Shown: positions 41,326 to 50,227, counted from the first letter of the stretch. The stretch: DNA of 64,000 bases from Nitrososphaerota archaeon (GCA_021325615.1 JAJPGU010000008.1:1-64000); one strand, 5' to 3'. Notes: generated by a model from the letters alone, not told the origin. Made by a program: numbers and translations.

Positions 41326-43194
41326 CTATCCGTACTGGTAGCTTATCCCCTTCTCGCCCGCGGGGTGTCTCCAGTCCGTTTCCTCAGAACAGGTACCGCA
41401 CTCGATGCATCCTTCATGCTGGATCATGACTCCATCTTTTTCCATAAAGTAGCACCGAGTAGGACAGAGCGTTATCATCTTCTCCATGAACTCGCTCTTT
41501 GGCTTGAGCACCTTGATGTGGGACCGTGGGTCATCGTTGTATTTTAGCTTGGCAATCCTTTCGGCAATGGAAGGTATTGTGGGGGTGTATGATGCCGTGA
41601 CTGGCTTGCCAAGCCTCTCGGCCATCTCTGTAGGCACCTTGACGTAGGTGTCGGCAGTCTCGATTATCGGCAAAAGCTTGTCGTACCCTAGGATGTTGGC
41701 AAACCCTACTGCAAAGCTCCTGAGTGTATTGCTTGACATCATCTTGACAACCATTCCGTACTTGGATGAGATGATATCCTTGGGTACGCCCTTTGCCGCG
41801 TCAAGAAATATCTTGAGATAATCCTTGTCGATGGCCTTCATGTCGTGGGTATAGGGGCTCTCCTCCAGCGACTGGGTATAGTACCTGCCCATGTGGTCGT
41901 CGGAGAAATCGTTCCTGTCTAGGGCCCTTGCAACGGCGGAGGCGGCCCTTGCCGCATCGTCGATTCCTACGTTGAGCCCCTCTATCCTGGGGCCCACGAA
42001 TATCCCCCTCCCTGCCGCATCGCCCACGAAAAGGACGTTTTTGATGTAGGGCATTTCCATCCTGCACCGCTTGCCGTCTGGGACAAGCTTTGCTCCGTAC
42101 TCTGCCTCTACGTAGTCCGTCTCGAATTTTATGCCGTATTTTTCGGCCATCTGGGCTCTAAGTGATGCCATCTGTTCGTCCATTTCTTCGGCCGAGCCGA
42201 ACTTGCCGTCCCTTATCATCTTCTCTCTCTGGGTCCGGGACAGGGAGGATCCCCTCAGCTCGGTCCAAGTCTTTATCATCTTTGTAACGGCAAATCTGAT
42301 CCTCATTTGTTCTTCTTTTGGGAGGTTCTTGTCAACCTCGCCCCTTACCGGCACCTCGTCCCTTACAAGCTCGCTTATCATGGGATTCCGGAGGAGTGCG
42401 TTGACAAGGTCGTAGGGCTCCGAGGGATTTTCAAGCAGCGAATCAAGGTGGTAGACCGCTCCTAGAGAAAGGGTATCCCTGTTTGTGTAGAGGAACCCTC
42501 CGCCTATGTGGTTGAGGGTTACGTCGCCCGCGAACAGGTAGGCCGCACCCTCCTCTTGGCCAATTGAGAACCTCTGGTTCATGATGTCCTCTGGAAGTTT
42601 TACTATTACCTTTACACCCTGGTAAAGCTGCCCCGGTGAAAACTTTTTACGCGCTCCCGTTAGAAAGGCGATTTCCGAGTTTACCCCGTCTGCGGCAATC
42701 ACGGCCTTTGTCTCAATGTCCTCCAACTCGTCCGTCTCTACCACGGTGCGGCCATCCTCCCACCTGATGGATCTTACGTGGACGCCCGGGACGACTCCGC
42801 CGCCGGTCTTCTGGGCGGCCTCGTCGGCCTGTTGCAGGAACCACCTGTTCAGCCTGCCCAAAAGAACGGAGCAGCCAAAATTTGCCTCGTAGTTGTGAGC
42901 GGCGGTAAGGTCTATTGAAAATACCTTGTCCTTGGATGTTGCATGAAGTATGTACTTTGTAATCTTCCTCTCAAAGGGGGCATCGGAAAGAAAATTCTCG
43001 TAAATGTCCTCGACATTGTACACCCTTGCCTTCTTGGGCTTTTTTGAGTATAGGATTCCCCCCGAGATGTTCTTGGTGCCCACCTTCTCGCCCGCTTCCA
43101 GGAGCACGGCCTGCTTTCCAAGGGATGAAAGCTGCTTTAGGGCAGCAAGCCCCGCCGAGCCCCCGCCTACTATTACTACGTCGTATTTCTCCAC
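41326..43194 (-). CDS. ETF:quinone oxidoreductase, FixC-FixX fusion
   Basis: 622 residues. N-terminal FAD fold YDVVIVGGGSAGLAAL, then GTKNISGGILYS and NEGDAAGRGIFVGPRIEGLN-like FAD-binding end (GDAAGRGIF), as in FixC and ETF-QO. The C-terminal 50 residues are a ferredoxin-like FixX unit with CPTRCYF and HEGCIECGTCSEE. The enzyme passes electrons from ETF to a quinone at the membrane, or bifurcates. It is the last gene of an EtfB-EtfA-FixCX operon, 11 bases after EtfA. Bacterial FixC and FixX are usually separate; fusion in one chain is seen in mitochondrial ETF-QO. Confidence 0.9.
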   Translation of the reverse strand: MEKYDVVIVGGGSAGLAALKQLSSLGKQAVLLEAGEKVGTKNISGGILYSKKPKKARVYNVEDIYENFLSDAPFERKITKYILHATSKDKVFSIDLTAAHNYEANFGCSVLLGRLNRWFLQQADEAAQKTGGGVVPGVHVRSIRWEDGRTVVETDELEDIETKAVIAADGVNSEIAFLTGARKKFSPGQLYQGVKVIVKLPEDIMNQRFSIGQEEGAAYLFAGDVTLNHIGGGFLYTNRDTLSLGAVYHLDSLLENPSEPYDLVNALLRNPMISELVRDEVPVRGEVDKNLPKEEQMRIRFAVTKMIKTWTELRGSSLSRTQREKMIRDGKFGSAEEMDEQMASLRAQMAEKYGIKFETDYVEAEYGAKLVPDGKRCRMEMPYIKNVLFVGDAAGRGIFVGPRIEGLNVGIDDAARAASAVARALDRNDFSDDHMGRYYTQSLEESPYTHDMKAIDKDYLKIFLDAAKGVPKDIISSKYGMVVKMMSSNTLRSFAVGFANILGYDKLLPIIETADTYVKVPTEMAERLGKPVTASYTPTIPSIAERIAKLKYNDDPRSHIKVLKPKSEFMEKMITLCPTRCYFMEKDGVMIQHEGCIECGTCSEETDWRHPAGEKGISYQYG

Positions 43195-43205
43195 GCCATT
43201 TCACC

Positions 43206-44390
43206 CTATGCTTGGACTACCTGCCTCTGCTTCTTCAGCTCCTCCAGAAATACGGGGACCACGTCCTCCATCCTGCCCCTCACAAAGATGTCACACTCGT
43301 TCTTTATGGCTGCGTCTTCGTCGGGGTTTATGGCGATTACAAGTTCCGAGTCCCTCATTCCTGCGATGTGCTGCATCGCGCCGCTGATTCCTATGGCAAA
43401 ATACACCTTGGGGCTAACCTTCCTTCCGCTTATTCCGATCACCCTGTCCGGTATGAGATATGTTGAGTCTATTGACTGGCTGACGGAAAACGGTCGCTTG
43501 GACAGGGGTAGGGTTATGCCTATCTGTGCGCCAATTTCGGATGCTAGGCTTTCGATCATCTTGATGTTTTCCTCGGGCGAGTCCTTGACGCCACGCCCAA
43601 AGCTTACGACTGCCTTGGCACTGTCAAAGTCAATCTCGCTTTTGATTACCTTCCTGTCGATTATCTTTACAAGGAGATCCTTTTCGTCGAACCTTGGGGA
43701 ATACTCTATCACGGTGCCGCTCCTTGTGGAATCTTCCTTGGGGACCTCGAATACCCCGGGGATGATGCTGCAGGCCTGCGGATGGTAGTCCTTTTGCAGG
43801 GCGGGGTTTTTGTTGTCGAGGCAAAGAATGGTTGTCCACAGGAACCCCGAAAAGTCTGGACGGTACATCTCTAGGGTCTTGTCATACGTGATCGGCTTAC
43901 CGCCAGTTTTGTTCTGGTGGGTTATCTGGAGGTCTGCAACCACAAGCTTGTTGATGTCCGAGGCAAGTCCCGACTCTAACTCTGCCATGACGGTAGCGGA
44001 AAGGTGCCTGCCAATGCTGTCGGCACCAAAGAAGAGGTATCTTGGCCTCTTAAACTGTGGGGCGTATTCGGGTTCGACCTTTTCAGCAATACCCTTGTCG
44101 AGAGATATCTGGGAAATTACCTTTGTGAAAATAGTATTCCTCACGTGCCTCAGCTCCGGGCTGTCTGCACACACCACCGCGTCCGCGCCGTGGGCAATCA
44201 GGATTTTTGGCACCTCGCCCACGTTGCTGCCAAGAAGTACAGCTACGACCTTTTCCTTGGACGAGTACCTCTTGTTAAAGTCGTCCATCATCCTCCTTGC
44301 CTCGCCTAGCATCTCCAGGCTTACCTGGAGCAGCCTTCCATCCTCGTGTTCAATCACAATGTAGACGTGCCTGTAGTCTCCGTCTGTCAT
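43206..44390 (-). CDS. etfA: Electron transfer flavoprotein alpha subunit
   Basis: 394 residues. N-terminal alpha/beta domain and a C-terminal FAD domain with ISGRKVSPKVYFAIGISGAM, QHIAGMRDS and VIAINPDEDAAI, all ETF-alpha signatures. The region before (RPFSVSQSIDSTYLIPDRVI) differs from the bacterial VGQTG form, so the FAD site is somewhat diverged. Its ATG overlaps the EtfB stop by four bases. Partner of the products at 44387 and 41326; the acyl or other donor is not encoded nearby. Confidence 0.92.
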   Translation of the reverse strand: MTDGDYRHVYIVIEHEDGRLLQVSLEMLGEARRMMDDFNKRYSSKEKVVAVLLGSNVGEVPKILIAHGADAVVCADSPELRHVRNTIFTKVISQISLDKGIAEKVEPEYAPQFKRPRYLFFGADSIGRHLSATVMAELESGLASDINKLVVADLQITHQNKTGGKPITYDKTLEMYRPDFSGFLWTTILCLDNKNPALQKDYHPQACSIIPGVFEVPKEDSTRSGTVIEYSPRFDEKDLLVKIIDRKVIKSEIDFDSAKAVVSFGRGVKDSPEENIKMIESLASEIGAQIGITLPLSKRPFSVSQSIDSTYLIPDRVIGISGRKVSPKVYFAIGISGAMQHIAGMRDSELVIAINPDEDAAIKNECDIFVRGRMEDVVPVFLEELKKQRQVVQA

Positions 44391-45268
44391 TTGATCACCA
44401 TTGTTGAAAGGGCCTGCCTTATCCTTGAGACCGCCTTGGCAACCTGCTCCGCGTCCTGCCCGTCTATCACGTCTGCCTGCCTTGTTGCCTTTCCTTTTGG
44501 GATGCGCTCCACCTTGTATACGATGGTGGGGGAGCCTGCGATGCCTATCATTTTGGGGTCTGCCTCTATCTGGGAGGCGTTGAATATCTTGAGGTACTGC
44601 TTGAAGTTCTGGGCCCGGGCGGCGGCCTCCCTCTGGTACTTTTCATAGGCAAGCCTCTGGGAAACTGTACTGAACCTGGCCTTGTAGGAAGGGTCTATTG
44701 CAATGAATACTGGAAGAGGAGCCTCGATCTCTTCGATTACGTCATAAATCCCCTGAAGTCTGACAAGCCGTTTGGCCCTGACCGTCCTTTCCTGCTCGTT
44801 TATTTCATACTCGATTACGTTGCCAAGGAATGTCATTCCAAGTTTCCAGGCGGTCTGGGGACCGGTCTGCCCCGTCTCCCCGTCCGAGGCCCTGTGGCCT
44901 GAAAAGACAATGTCCATCTTTGAGCCCATCTTGAGTATTCCGCACTTGAGGACCTCCGCCGTTGCAAGGGTGTCGGCTCCCGCAAAAATCCTGTCGCTGT
45001 AAAGGAAGAGCTCGTCTGCGTCTGAAAGGATCTGGGCTTGCTGCAGCATCGACTCTGCGGTGGGAGGCCCCATGGTTCCAATCGATATCTTCGCGCCGTG
45101 CCTTACCTTGGCATAGAATGCCGCATTGACTGCAATCGCACTGTGGGGTCCAAGTATGTTCTTGGTCTCGGCGCGGTTCAGGGTGCCGTCGGGGTTGTAG
45201 CTTACATTCCCTTCGGAGAAATCAGGCTCGAGCTTGACAATCACGGCAACATTGAATCCCGCCATCAT
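44387..45268 (-). CDS. etfB: Electron transfer flavoprotein beta subunit
   Basis: 293 residues from ATG 45268 (MMAGFNVAVIVKLEPDF), the first gene of the ETF operon. It shows NRAETKNILGPHSAIAVNAA, the nucleotide-binding SDRIFAGADTLATAEVL and GHRASDGETGQTGPQTAWKL, ETF-beta hallmarks. The longer frame from 45313 runs through a TATA-like TAGATAAAAT that is about 25 bases before the chosen start. The long N-terminal loop and the FixCX partner fit the Fix/bifurcating ETF group, though the bifurcation FAD site was not proven. Confidence 0.92.
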   Translation of the reverse strand: MMAGFNVAVIVKLEPDFSEGNVSYNPDGTLNRAETKNILGPHSAIAVNAAFYAKVRHGAKISIGTMGPPTAESMLQQAQILSDADELFLYSDRIFAGADTLATAEVLKCGILKMGSKMDIVFSGHRASDGETGQTGPQTAWKLGMTFLGNVIEYEINEQERTVRAKRLVRLQGIYDVIEEIEAPLPVFIAIDPSYKARFSTVSQRLAYEKYQREAAARAQNFKQYLKIFNASQIEADPKMIGIAGSPTIVYKVERIPKGKATRQADVIDGQDAEQVAKAVSRIRQALSTMVIK

Positions 45269-45411
45269 ATCTAGATACAGCACTGCGATTTTATCTATTT
45301 TGGTGGTTACCATGGGTGTGGCAATCAGTATCGGGCCCTTCCGACATGTGGCTCTGGGCCCGTCCTATCCTGAATCAGGCTGGCTCAGAATAAATAGCAG
45401 GAACGGAAATC

Positions 45412-45786
45412 ATGCTGGTACTGGTATGTCGTGCCTGTGTAAAATGCCGGCAGATTGGCGGGGCTTGGCAAGCGGTGAATTCGGTGATAAGGGGGAATAA
45501 GAAACCGTTCAACCTGAGGGTGGCAGTTCTGGCTGTCTTGTGCGCGGGGCTGGTGGTCTTTTCAGCCGCGTGGTACCACACGCTCGTTGCCATGGACTGT
45601 AGATCTTCAAATAAAATCAATTCCGGGCAGGGAGCCAGCGGGGATGGGGGATCGGGTGACAACTGTATCGAGCAACTCGATTTCCACTGGATAAAGTTCT
45701 ATGGGATAAATTCCTTCATTTATGGCGTTTCTGCACTGGCCATTGTTCTGACCGTTAGGAAAAAGAGGGACCGGAATGACTCTTGA
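45412..45786 (+). CDS. Two-helix membrane protein
   Basis: 124 residues. Membrane helices LRVAVLAVLCAGLVVFSAAWYHTLV and FIYGVSALAIVLTV enclose an outside loop with MDCRSSNKINSG and DNCIEQLDF (two Cys, Gly/Ser-rich). Basic cytosolic ends. A TATA-like AATAAATAG lies about 20 bases before the ATG. Not recognised. Confidence 0.6.
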   Translation: MLVLVCRACVKCRQIGGAWQAVNSVIRGNKKPFNLRVAVLAVLCAGLVVFSAAWYHTLVAMDCRSSNKINSGQGASGDGGSGDNCIEQLDFHWIKFYGINSFIYGVSALAIVLTVRKKRDRNDS

Positions 45787-45861
45787 TAAAGGGAAGGTCC
45801 GTGAGAACCAAAAAAAAATTTATAATTGAGGATCTACTCTTCTCCTACTCGGGACCCTCCC

Positions 45862-46881
45862 GTGAAAAAATACCTAATAGCGGCATTTCTGATGATCTTG
45901 CTTGGCGTATCCTTTTCAACCATTTATTCTGACAAGGCCTCGGCGCAGGAGGGCGGGGTGCCTGCGTGGGTAAAGAGGACTGCACAATGGTGGGCGGAAA
46001 ACCAGACAAGCGACTCTGAATTTCTGGATGCCATGCAGTACCTAATTGACAATAACATACTCCATGTAGTGCCTCCTTCCACGGCCATGGTCAACTCTTC
46101 CGTGCCTGGTACGGGCCGCGCTGGATTGGAACTTAGCGACCTACAGTCTAGGTATGATACGCTCGAGTCAAAATACAACATGCTTTTGCAGCAGGTGAAA
46201 AGCATCTCATCACAGGGGGTTACACCGGCAGAGAACAATGATTCTATTTATGCCGTAGCCGTGAGACCGGTAATTCAGACCGACGGGTTTTTTGAGACCA
46301 CGACCTATCAAGGCTCCATACTGAAAATTACCGTAGAGATCCGGGACGGTTCAGGGCTGGTGCTTGTCAATACAGCGATACCAACCGGTGTTGACTTTCA
46401 GTCTTCTGCCCGGACTGCGGTGATGGTTGCGCAAAACGTGACTGGCATGGATCTCTCAAAGAAGGATGTGATATTTTCAATCAGCTCTGCAAACAACGAG
46501 GACCTCCAGGCAGTAGACGGTGGCAGTGCAGGCGGCGCGATGACGGTCCTGTTGGTTTCGGACCTGCTAGGCAAGACGATAAACCACCAGGTGCTGATGA
46601 CTGGTACAATCCAGCCGGACGGCACGATTGGGCAGATAGGCGCCGCATCAGAAAAGGCAGAGGCGGCGGGGCAATTCGGAGCAAAGACGTTCCTTGTGCC
46701 GCAGGGCCAAGCCGTGGTATCTGTCCAGAACTGTAGCGAGAAAAGCCAAGGGCCAATCACATATCAGACCTGCACCGTTGAACAGAAACCCCTCTCGCCC
46801 ATGATGGTAAGCAAATATGGAATGCAGGTCATTGAGATTAACACAATTCGGGATGCCCTCAAGTACTTTGATTCCACGTGA
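45862..46881 (+). CDS. Secreted Lon-like (S16) protease with a W-repeat
   Basis: 339 residues from GTG 45862. Signal peptide (KKYLIAAFLMILLGVSFS), one W-repeat with VPAWVKRTAQWWAENQ and a QYLI helix, a coiled linker (LQSRYDTLESKYNMLLQQV), then an S16 proteolytic domain. The catalytic Ser222 is in VDGGSAGGAM and Lys265 in GAASEKAEAA; their spacing of 43 residues equals that of E. coli Lon. There is no AAA domain, so this is an exported ATP-independent peptidase. The W-repeat may tether it to substrate proteins carrying the same module. An upstream TTG at 45826 is also in frame. Its stop overlaps the next gene by four bases (GTGA). Confidence 0.85.
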   Translation: MKKYLIAAFLMILLGVSFSTIYSDKASAQEGGVPAWVKRTAQWWAENQTSDSEFLDAMQYLIDNNILHVVPPSTAMVNSSVPGTGRAGLELSDLQSRYDTLESKYNMLLQQVKSISSQGVTPAENNDSIYAVAVRPVIQTDGFFETTTYQGSILKITVEIRDGSGLVLVNTAIPTGVDFQSSARTAVMVAQNVTGMDLSKKDVIFSISSANNEDLQAVDGGSAGGAMTVLLVSDLLGKTINHQVLMTGTIQPDGTIGQIGAASEKAEAAGQFGAKTFLVPQGQAVVSVQNCSEKSQGPITYQTCTVEQKPLSPMMVSKYGMQVIEINTIRDALKYFDST

Positions 46882-47276
46882 TTTTGGTGCAATTAGTTGC
46901 AATCTGCGAAATCAAGTTTATCTTTAAGCAGGTAATATTTTATTTTGGCACGATAGTTACACACAATCATTCAAAAAGCGAGATACCGGAACCGCTGTTG
47001 CGGGTTCTTTCAGAGGAAAGCGCGGTAAGGATTTTACGGTCTGCAACCTCGCCAAAGAATGCCTACCAGCTTAGCCAGGACTGCGACATCTCGCTTACAA
47101 CAGTATACAGGCAGATTAAGAGGCTCAATGACAAAAAACTTCTGGTAGTTTCAGGTTCGATAGACGAAAGTGGAAAGAAGCACTTTGTGTTCAAGAGCAA
47201 GCAGTCTGTATACTGCAAGTGTGCATGCTCCCATATCGACCTGGTCCCCTTCGTGGAAGCCGAGACGGCCAAATAG
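46878..47276 (+). CDS. Winged-helix regulator, ArsR-like
   Basis: 132 residues if the overlapping GTG 46878 is used; the first 28 or so are AT-rich and may be promoter (TAATATTTTATTTTG at 46933-46947). The core is a winged helix: LLRVLSEESAVRILRSAT, SPKNAYQLSQDCDISLTTVY, RQIKRLNDKKLLVVSG and KKHFVFKSK. It probably binds DNA as a dimer. CKCACSH near the end (three residues Cys/His) could sense metal or redox. Coupling to the secreted protease suggests it controls that gene. Confidence 0.75.
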   Translation: MILVQLVAICEIKFIFKQVIFYFGTIVTHNHSKSEIPEPLLRVLSEESAVRILRSATSPKNAYQLSQDCDISLTTVYRQIKRLNDKKLLVVSGSIDESGKKHFVFKSKQSVYCKCACSHIDLVPFVEAETAK

Positions 47277-47349
47277 ACCTGAAAGGGTAGGCGTCGGGGC
47301 TCGGATGGGAAAAGCCGGTAAGTTGGGGAACCTTTCTTATTAGGCAAGG

Positions 47350-47943
47350 GTGGGTTTGGATCTAGGCTTGGCAAAACTGAGGGTTCCACGGGGAGTGGTA
47401 GTGGCATCAATCGGACTTGCAGTCCTCGTTGTAGGCTCGATGATTTTCGACAACTCTTATGATGTGGTAGAGTCGGTCATGCTCGGCAAAAAGTTCCTCG
47501 CGCACGGGCAGGTAATTCCTGCTGGAGGGTTCATCAACTACACGATACCCTGGGACAATCTGTACGAGCACAGCGTTCTCATTGTGGATGCCGCACCGGT
47601 CTCAAGCCAGGTAAAACTGCATGTGGACGAACCGGGGGGAGGGACCTTTGATAAGGAGACCTCAAAAGGGTATGCATACCATATCATAGGAAAGAGCACG
47701 CAACAGCAGGGCCCCTACAAGGTACTGGTATCAAACGATGGGAGCGAACCCGCCACCGTTAGCGTCATACTTGGCGAGGATCCTTACCTTAGTGGCAAAT
47801 GCAATCAAAGTGATCAATTTTCATGCTATGCAATTCCTGCGACAATAGGGTTCGTAATAGGGGGAATGCTTTCTCTAATTGTGGGGTCTGTCATAGCCGT
47901 AAGCGACTTTAGGAGGAAAAAGAAGCAAACCCCCACATCCTAG
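47350..47943 (+). CDS. Membrane protein with external beta domain
   Basis: 197 residues. An N-terminal membrane helix (VVVASIGLAVLVVGSMIF), an outside domain of about 115 residues (GGFINYTIPWDNLYEHSVLI ... PYKVLVSNDGSEPATVSVIL), a second helix and a basic RRKKKQ tail. A CNQSDQFSC loop likely makes a disulfide. Unrecognised. GTG start; a TTG codon six codons in is also possible. Confidence 0.65.
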   Translation: MGLDLGLAKLRVPRGVVVASIGLAVLVVGSMIFDNSYDVVESVMLGKKFLAHGQVIPAGGFINYTIPWDNLYEHSVLIVDAAPVSSQVKLHVDEPGGGTFDKETSKGYAYHIIGKSTQQQGPYKVLVSNDGSEPATVSVILGEDPYLSGKCNQSDQFSCYAIPATIGFVIGGMLSLIVGSVIAVSDFRRKKKQTPTS

Positions 47944-48065
47944 CGAATCCCATTATCCGTATTTGGCCGAGGTTGTGGAAAACACATATCCTATAGCAAG
48001 AGGCTGTCGATCAAAAAATTTCTGCATAACCTTAAGAGGAACCTTGACAAACTTAGGCTTAAGAA

Positions 48066-48248
48066 ATGAGGTATGTATCAGAGTGGTACAGACAGGTTAT
48101 GCTCATGCCGCCTAGGAGGAGGAAAGCGCTGCTTGTATGCCTATGGTGCCTTGCTCCTGTGGAGATGGCGGTGATTACGGGTATTTTTTACTTGGGAAGG
48201 AAGATTCACCAAAATTACTATGTATCTGGCCGCCCTGCTGGAGTCTAG
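48066..48248 (+). CDS. Small one-helix membrane protein
   Basis: 60 residues: basic N-terminus (RQVMLMPPRRRKA), a hydrophobic helix (LLVCLWCLAPVEMAVITGIFYL) and a basic/aromatic end. The positive-inside rule fits a real membrane protein. TATA-like ACCTTAAG is about 33 bases upstream. Confidence 0.5.
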   Translation: MRYVSEWYRQVMLMPPRRRKALLVCLWCLAPVEMAVITGIFYLGRKIHQNYYVSGRPAGV

Positions 48249-48259
48249 GGGAAATTTTC

Positions 48260-49129
48260 TCACGGCTTGATTATGTTGTTGCTAACTAGGTACTGTATCC
48301 CCTTTGCAAAGTCGCTGTCTGAGATTTCGCCCCTTGCCCACCATCCTGCTGATGTTTTCACCCATGAGGGGATCTCGGGTGATGCCTGGGCGGCTGGCGC
48401 CTGATCTGGGACAGTGATTATCCGCTTTTCCAATAGGTACTCGATACCGCTCAGGAAACTCTTATCATCTATTTGGCCATCGGACCACCACTTGGCGCTT
48501 TGCTTAACCCATGGTGGAATCTGGGTCCCAGAAGGGGGGTTGCCCACATAAAACGTGTATACCGACCTTTCAAACTGGGCAGCGTTCTGGTAAAAACCTG
48601 CCTGTGATGTGGCAAGGACCAAGAAATACTGGCGCCCGTCCATGAGCCAGAATGAGAATTCCTCGATTGCCGGGGCGTTCTTGGTCTGGTTGTCAGATAC
48701 CACGGCCTCAATTACAAACCCGTCGGAAAACCTCTGAATGTTCTGCTGGTAAACCGTAAACTTTGAGAGATCGAAGAGCTTTGCCATGGCAAATTTCAGG
48801 ATGAGGGGATCAGGGGTGGAAAGGACTAGGTTGGTTATCGGGTTTCCCTTGTAGTAATAGATGGCAAAGTTTGCCTCGTTGTCGGGGTTTTCGTTTGAGA
48901 AGACGGCTAGGGCCGTATCCGACTTGTTCTCTTGGTTTACCGGAATCCAACCCTGCGGTGGCAGCAGGGAAAAGTTGTACGTGGTGTCGTTATAGGTGTT
49001 GGTACGGAGGTTTGCGGGGTTGAACATAGACGTAAGGGGACCCTGAGTCGAGTTGGTCTGGGCCCACGCGTGGCCAGCGGCAAAGAAGAGGACAAAGACT
49101 AGAGGGATGGAAAGGAGAAATGGCCTCAA
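48260..49129 (-). CDS. Secreted PsbP-like protein with two W-repeats
   Basis: 289 residues. A strong signal peptide MRPFLLSIPLVFVLFFAAGH, then a PsbP-like domain (about residues 30-185: YNFSLLPPQGWIPVNQENKS, FAIYYYKGNP, EEFSFWLMDGRQYFLVLATS) and two W-repeats at about 200-236 and 253-289 (PPWVKQSAKWWSDGQ and PSWVKTSAGWWARGE). TTG 49129 is chosen because TCTTATAGAT lies 26 bases upstream; the longer frame to 49381 includes that promoter. PsbP-like domains bind ligands or proteins at membranes in other systems. Confidence 0.8.
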   Translation of the reverse strand: MRPFLLSIPLVFVLFFAAGHAWAQTNSTQGPLTSMFNPANLRTNTYNDTTYNFSLLPPQGWIPVNQENKSDTALAVFSNENPDNEANFAIYYYKGNPITNLVLSTPDPLILKFAMAKLFDLSKFTVYQQNIQRFSDGFVIEAVVSDNQTKNAPAIEEFSFWLMDGRQYFLVLATSQAGFYQNAAQFERSVYTFYVGNPPSGTQIPPWVKQSAKWWSDGQIDDKSFLSGIEYLLEKRIITVPDQAPAAQASPEIPSWVKTSAGWWARGEISDSDFAKGIQYLVSNNIIKP

Positions 49130-49343
49130 CAGGTTTGGATTTGCAATGCCATCTATAAGATTCTGTCTACTTGAACCATCAGGGCACGGGCGGTGACACG
49201 GCATAATGGGGGGAGTTGCAAGAGCCGGTTTTTTCTCTGCCAGTGCGGCGGGGTGAGTGGGTGTAGGGCGACTATCCGAGACTGGTTGCAAGTAGGTGCA
49301 GATTAATGCACGGATCTTAAATAACGAATGGAAAGAAGGGAGA

Positions 49344-49406
49344 CAGAAACTGTAGAAAAGTTGGATCATGAACAACCCCATCCATTCAACTTGACTACAG
49401 TTTCAT
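49344..49406. repeat. Structured repeat element, copy 2 (inverted)
   Basis: Outer arms GAAACTGTAG (49346-49355) and CTACAGTTTC (49395-49404) are identical to those of copy 1 at 3731-3794, the spacer is 39 rather than 40 bases, and the loop reads AACCCCATCC, the complement of GGATGGGGTT. The inner stem AAGTTG/CAACTT differs from copy 1 but pairs. It lies 12 bases beyond the stop of the gene at 49418 (minus strand), so it could act in that gene's 3' end. Confidence 0.6.
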
Positions 49407-49417
49407 TTGAGAGAATT

Positions 49418-49945
49418 TTAGGCTGACTTGGGAATCTTGCGGGACCTTATGAATCGTGCAAGGTGCACCGCGCCAATAAATGGCCACGCGATTGACATGA
49501 GAAGAAAGATCTGCCAGACAACCGGCGCGATGCCGAGTCTTTCTGCAACGGAATTTAGGGGGAAGAGATATTGGATGAGGGAGGGTGGGATGTATGAACC
49601 AAGGTACGATACTATTGGGTCCTGCAAGGCGTGCCATCCAACAAATACCGTGGCAAAGAAAAAGGCTGCCTTTTTACCGACGTACCTTTCAAAGCCGCGC
49701 CCCTCGAGTCTGTCAAGCCTTTCCACAAGGCTGCGTATTTCGGCATAAAGTGAGTTGATTGCCTCCTCGGCGTGCCTCTGCGTGGATTCTGAATCCTGCG
49801 CCCCGAGGTAGAGCGGGATTATTCCCTCGAGGTATTTCTGGTCCGACAGGGGAAGGGGCTTTCCTCTTGACAGGATCTCAAGCAAGTATTCTAGCCTTCC
49901 TCTGTCTCCCTTGCCAAGTACTATGAGCTGCTGAATGGAATTCAT
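49418..49945 (-). CDS. Membrane protein with N-terminal helical sensor-like domain
   Basis: 175 residues from ATG 49945 (MNSIQQLIVLGKGDRGRLEY). A helical start with EYLLEILSRGKPLPLSDQKY, similar to SHOCT-like linkers, a coiled coil (INSLYAEIRSLVERLDRLEG) and two membrane helices. The frame to 50092 has no start support and overlaps the gene at 50004 on the same strand. This arrangement is common in thaumarchaeal proteins of unknown function. Confidence 0.7.
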   Translation of the reverse strand: MNSIQQLIVLGKGDRGRLEYLLEILSRGKPLPLSDQKYLEGIIPLYLGAQDSESTQRHAEEAINSLYAEIRSLVERLDRLEGRGFERYVGKKAAFFFATVFVGWHALQDPIVSYLGSYIPPSLIQYLFPLNSVAERLGIAPVVWQIFLLMSIAWPFIGAVHLARFIRSRKIPKSA

Positions 49946-50003
49946 GAGGTTTTCTGACAATGGAATCTTGGCGCTCAAGCCCAGATAAAAGCGATAGGGT
50001 GGA

Positions 50004-50150
50004 TTATCGAAGAGACTTGAATTTCTTGATGGCTTCTCGGGCCAAATCCTCCTGGGATTTTTTAGAAATTTTTGTAGGATCCTCGGAGGCAAGCGCCTCC
50101 CTGTATTCTTCCTCTGTATTCGACTTCATTTTTTTGCCCTCGTCTTTCAT
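50004..50150 (-). CDS. Small charged hypothetical protein
   Basis: 48 residues, MKDEGKKMKSNTEEEYREAL then EDPTKISKKSQEDLAREAIK. Highly charged, helical, probably disordered. A TATA-like TGATATATCC is near 50167. An upstream in-frame ATG at 50231 would add 27 residues but crosses that box. Low-complexity composition makes the call tentative. Confidence 0.45.
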   Translation of the reverse strand: MKDEGKKMKSNTEEEYREALASEDPTKISKKSQEDLAREAIKKFKSLR

Positions 50151-50227
50151 TAGACGCCGTAAGGATATATCATTGATATCTCTTCCGATCCTGGGAGCCA
50201 CGGGGCGACTATCACCCATGGCGTTAG

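Noticed and set aside
49130-49381. N-terminal extension of the PsbP-like gene
   Set aside because: The promoter box and a complete signal peptide place the start at TTG 49129.
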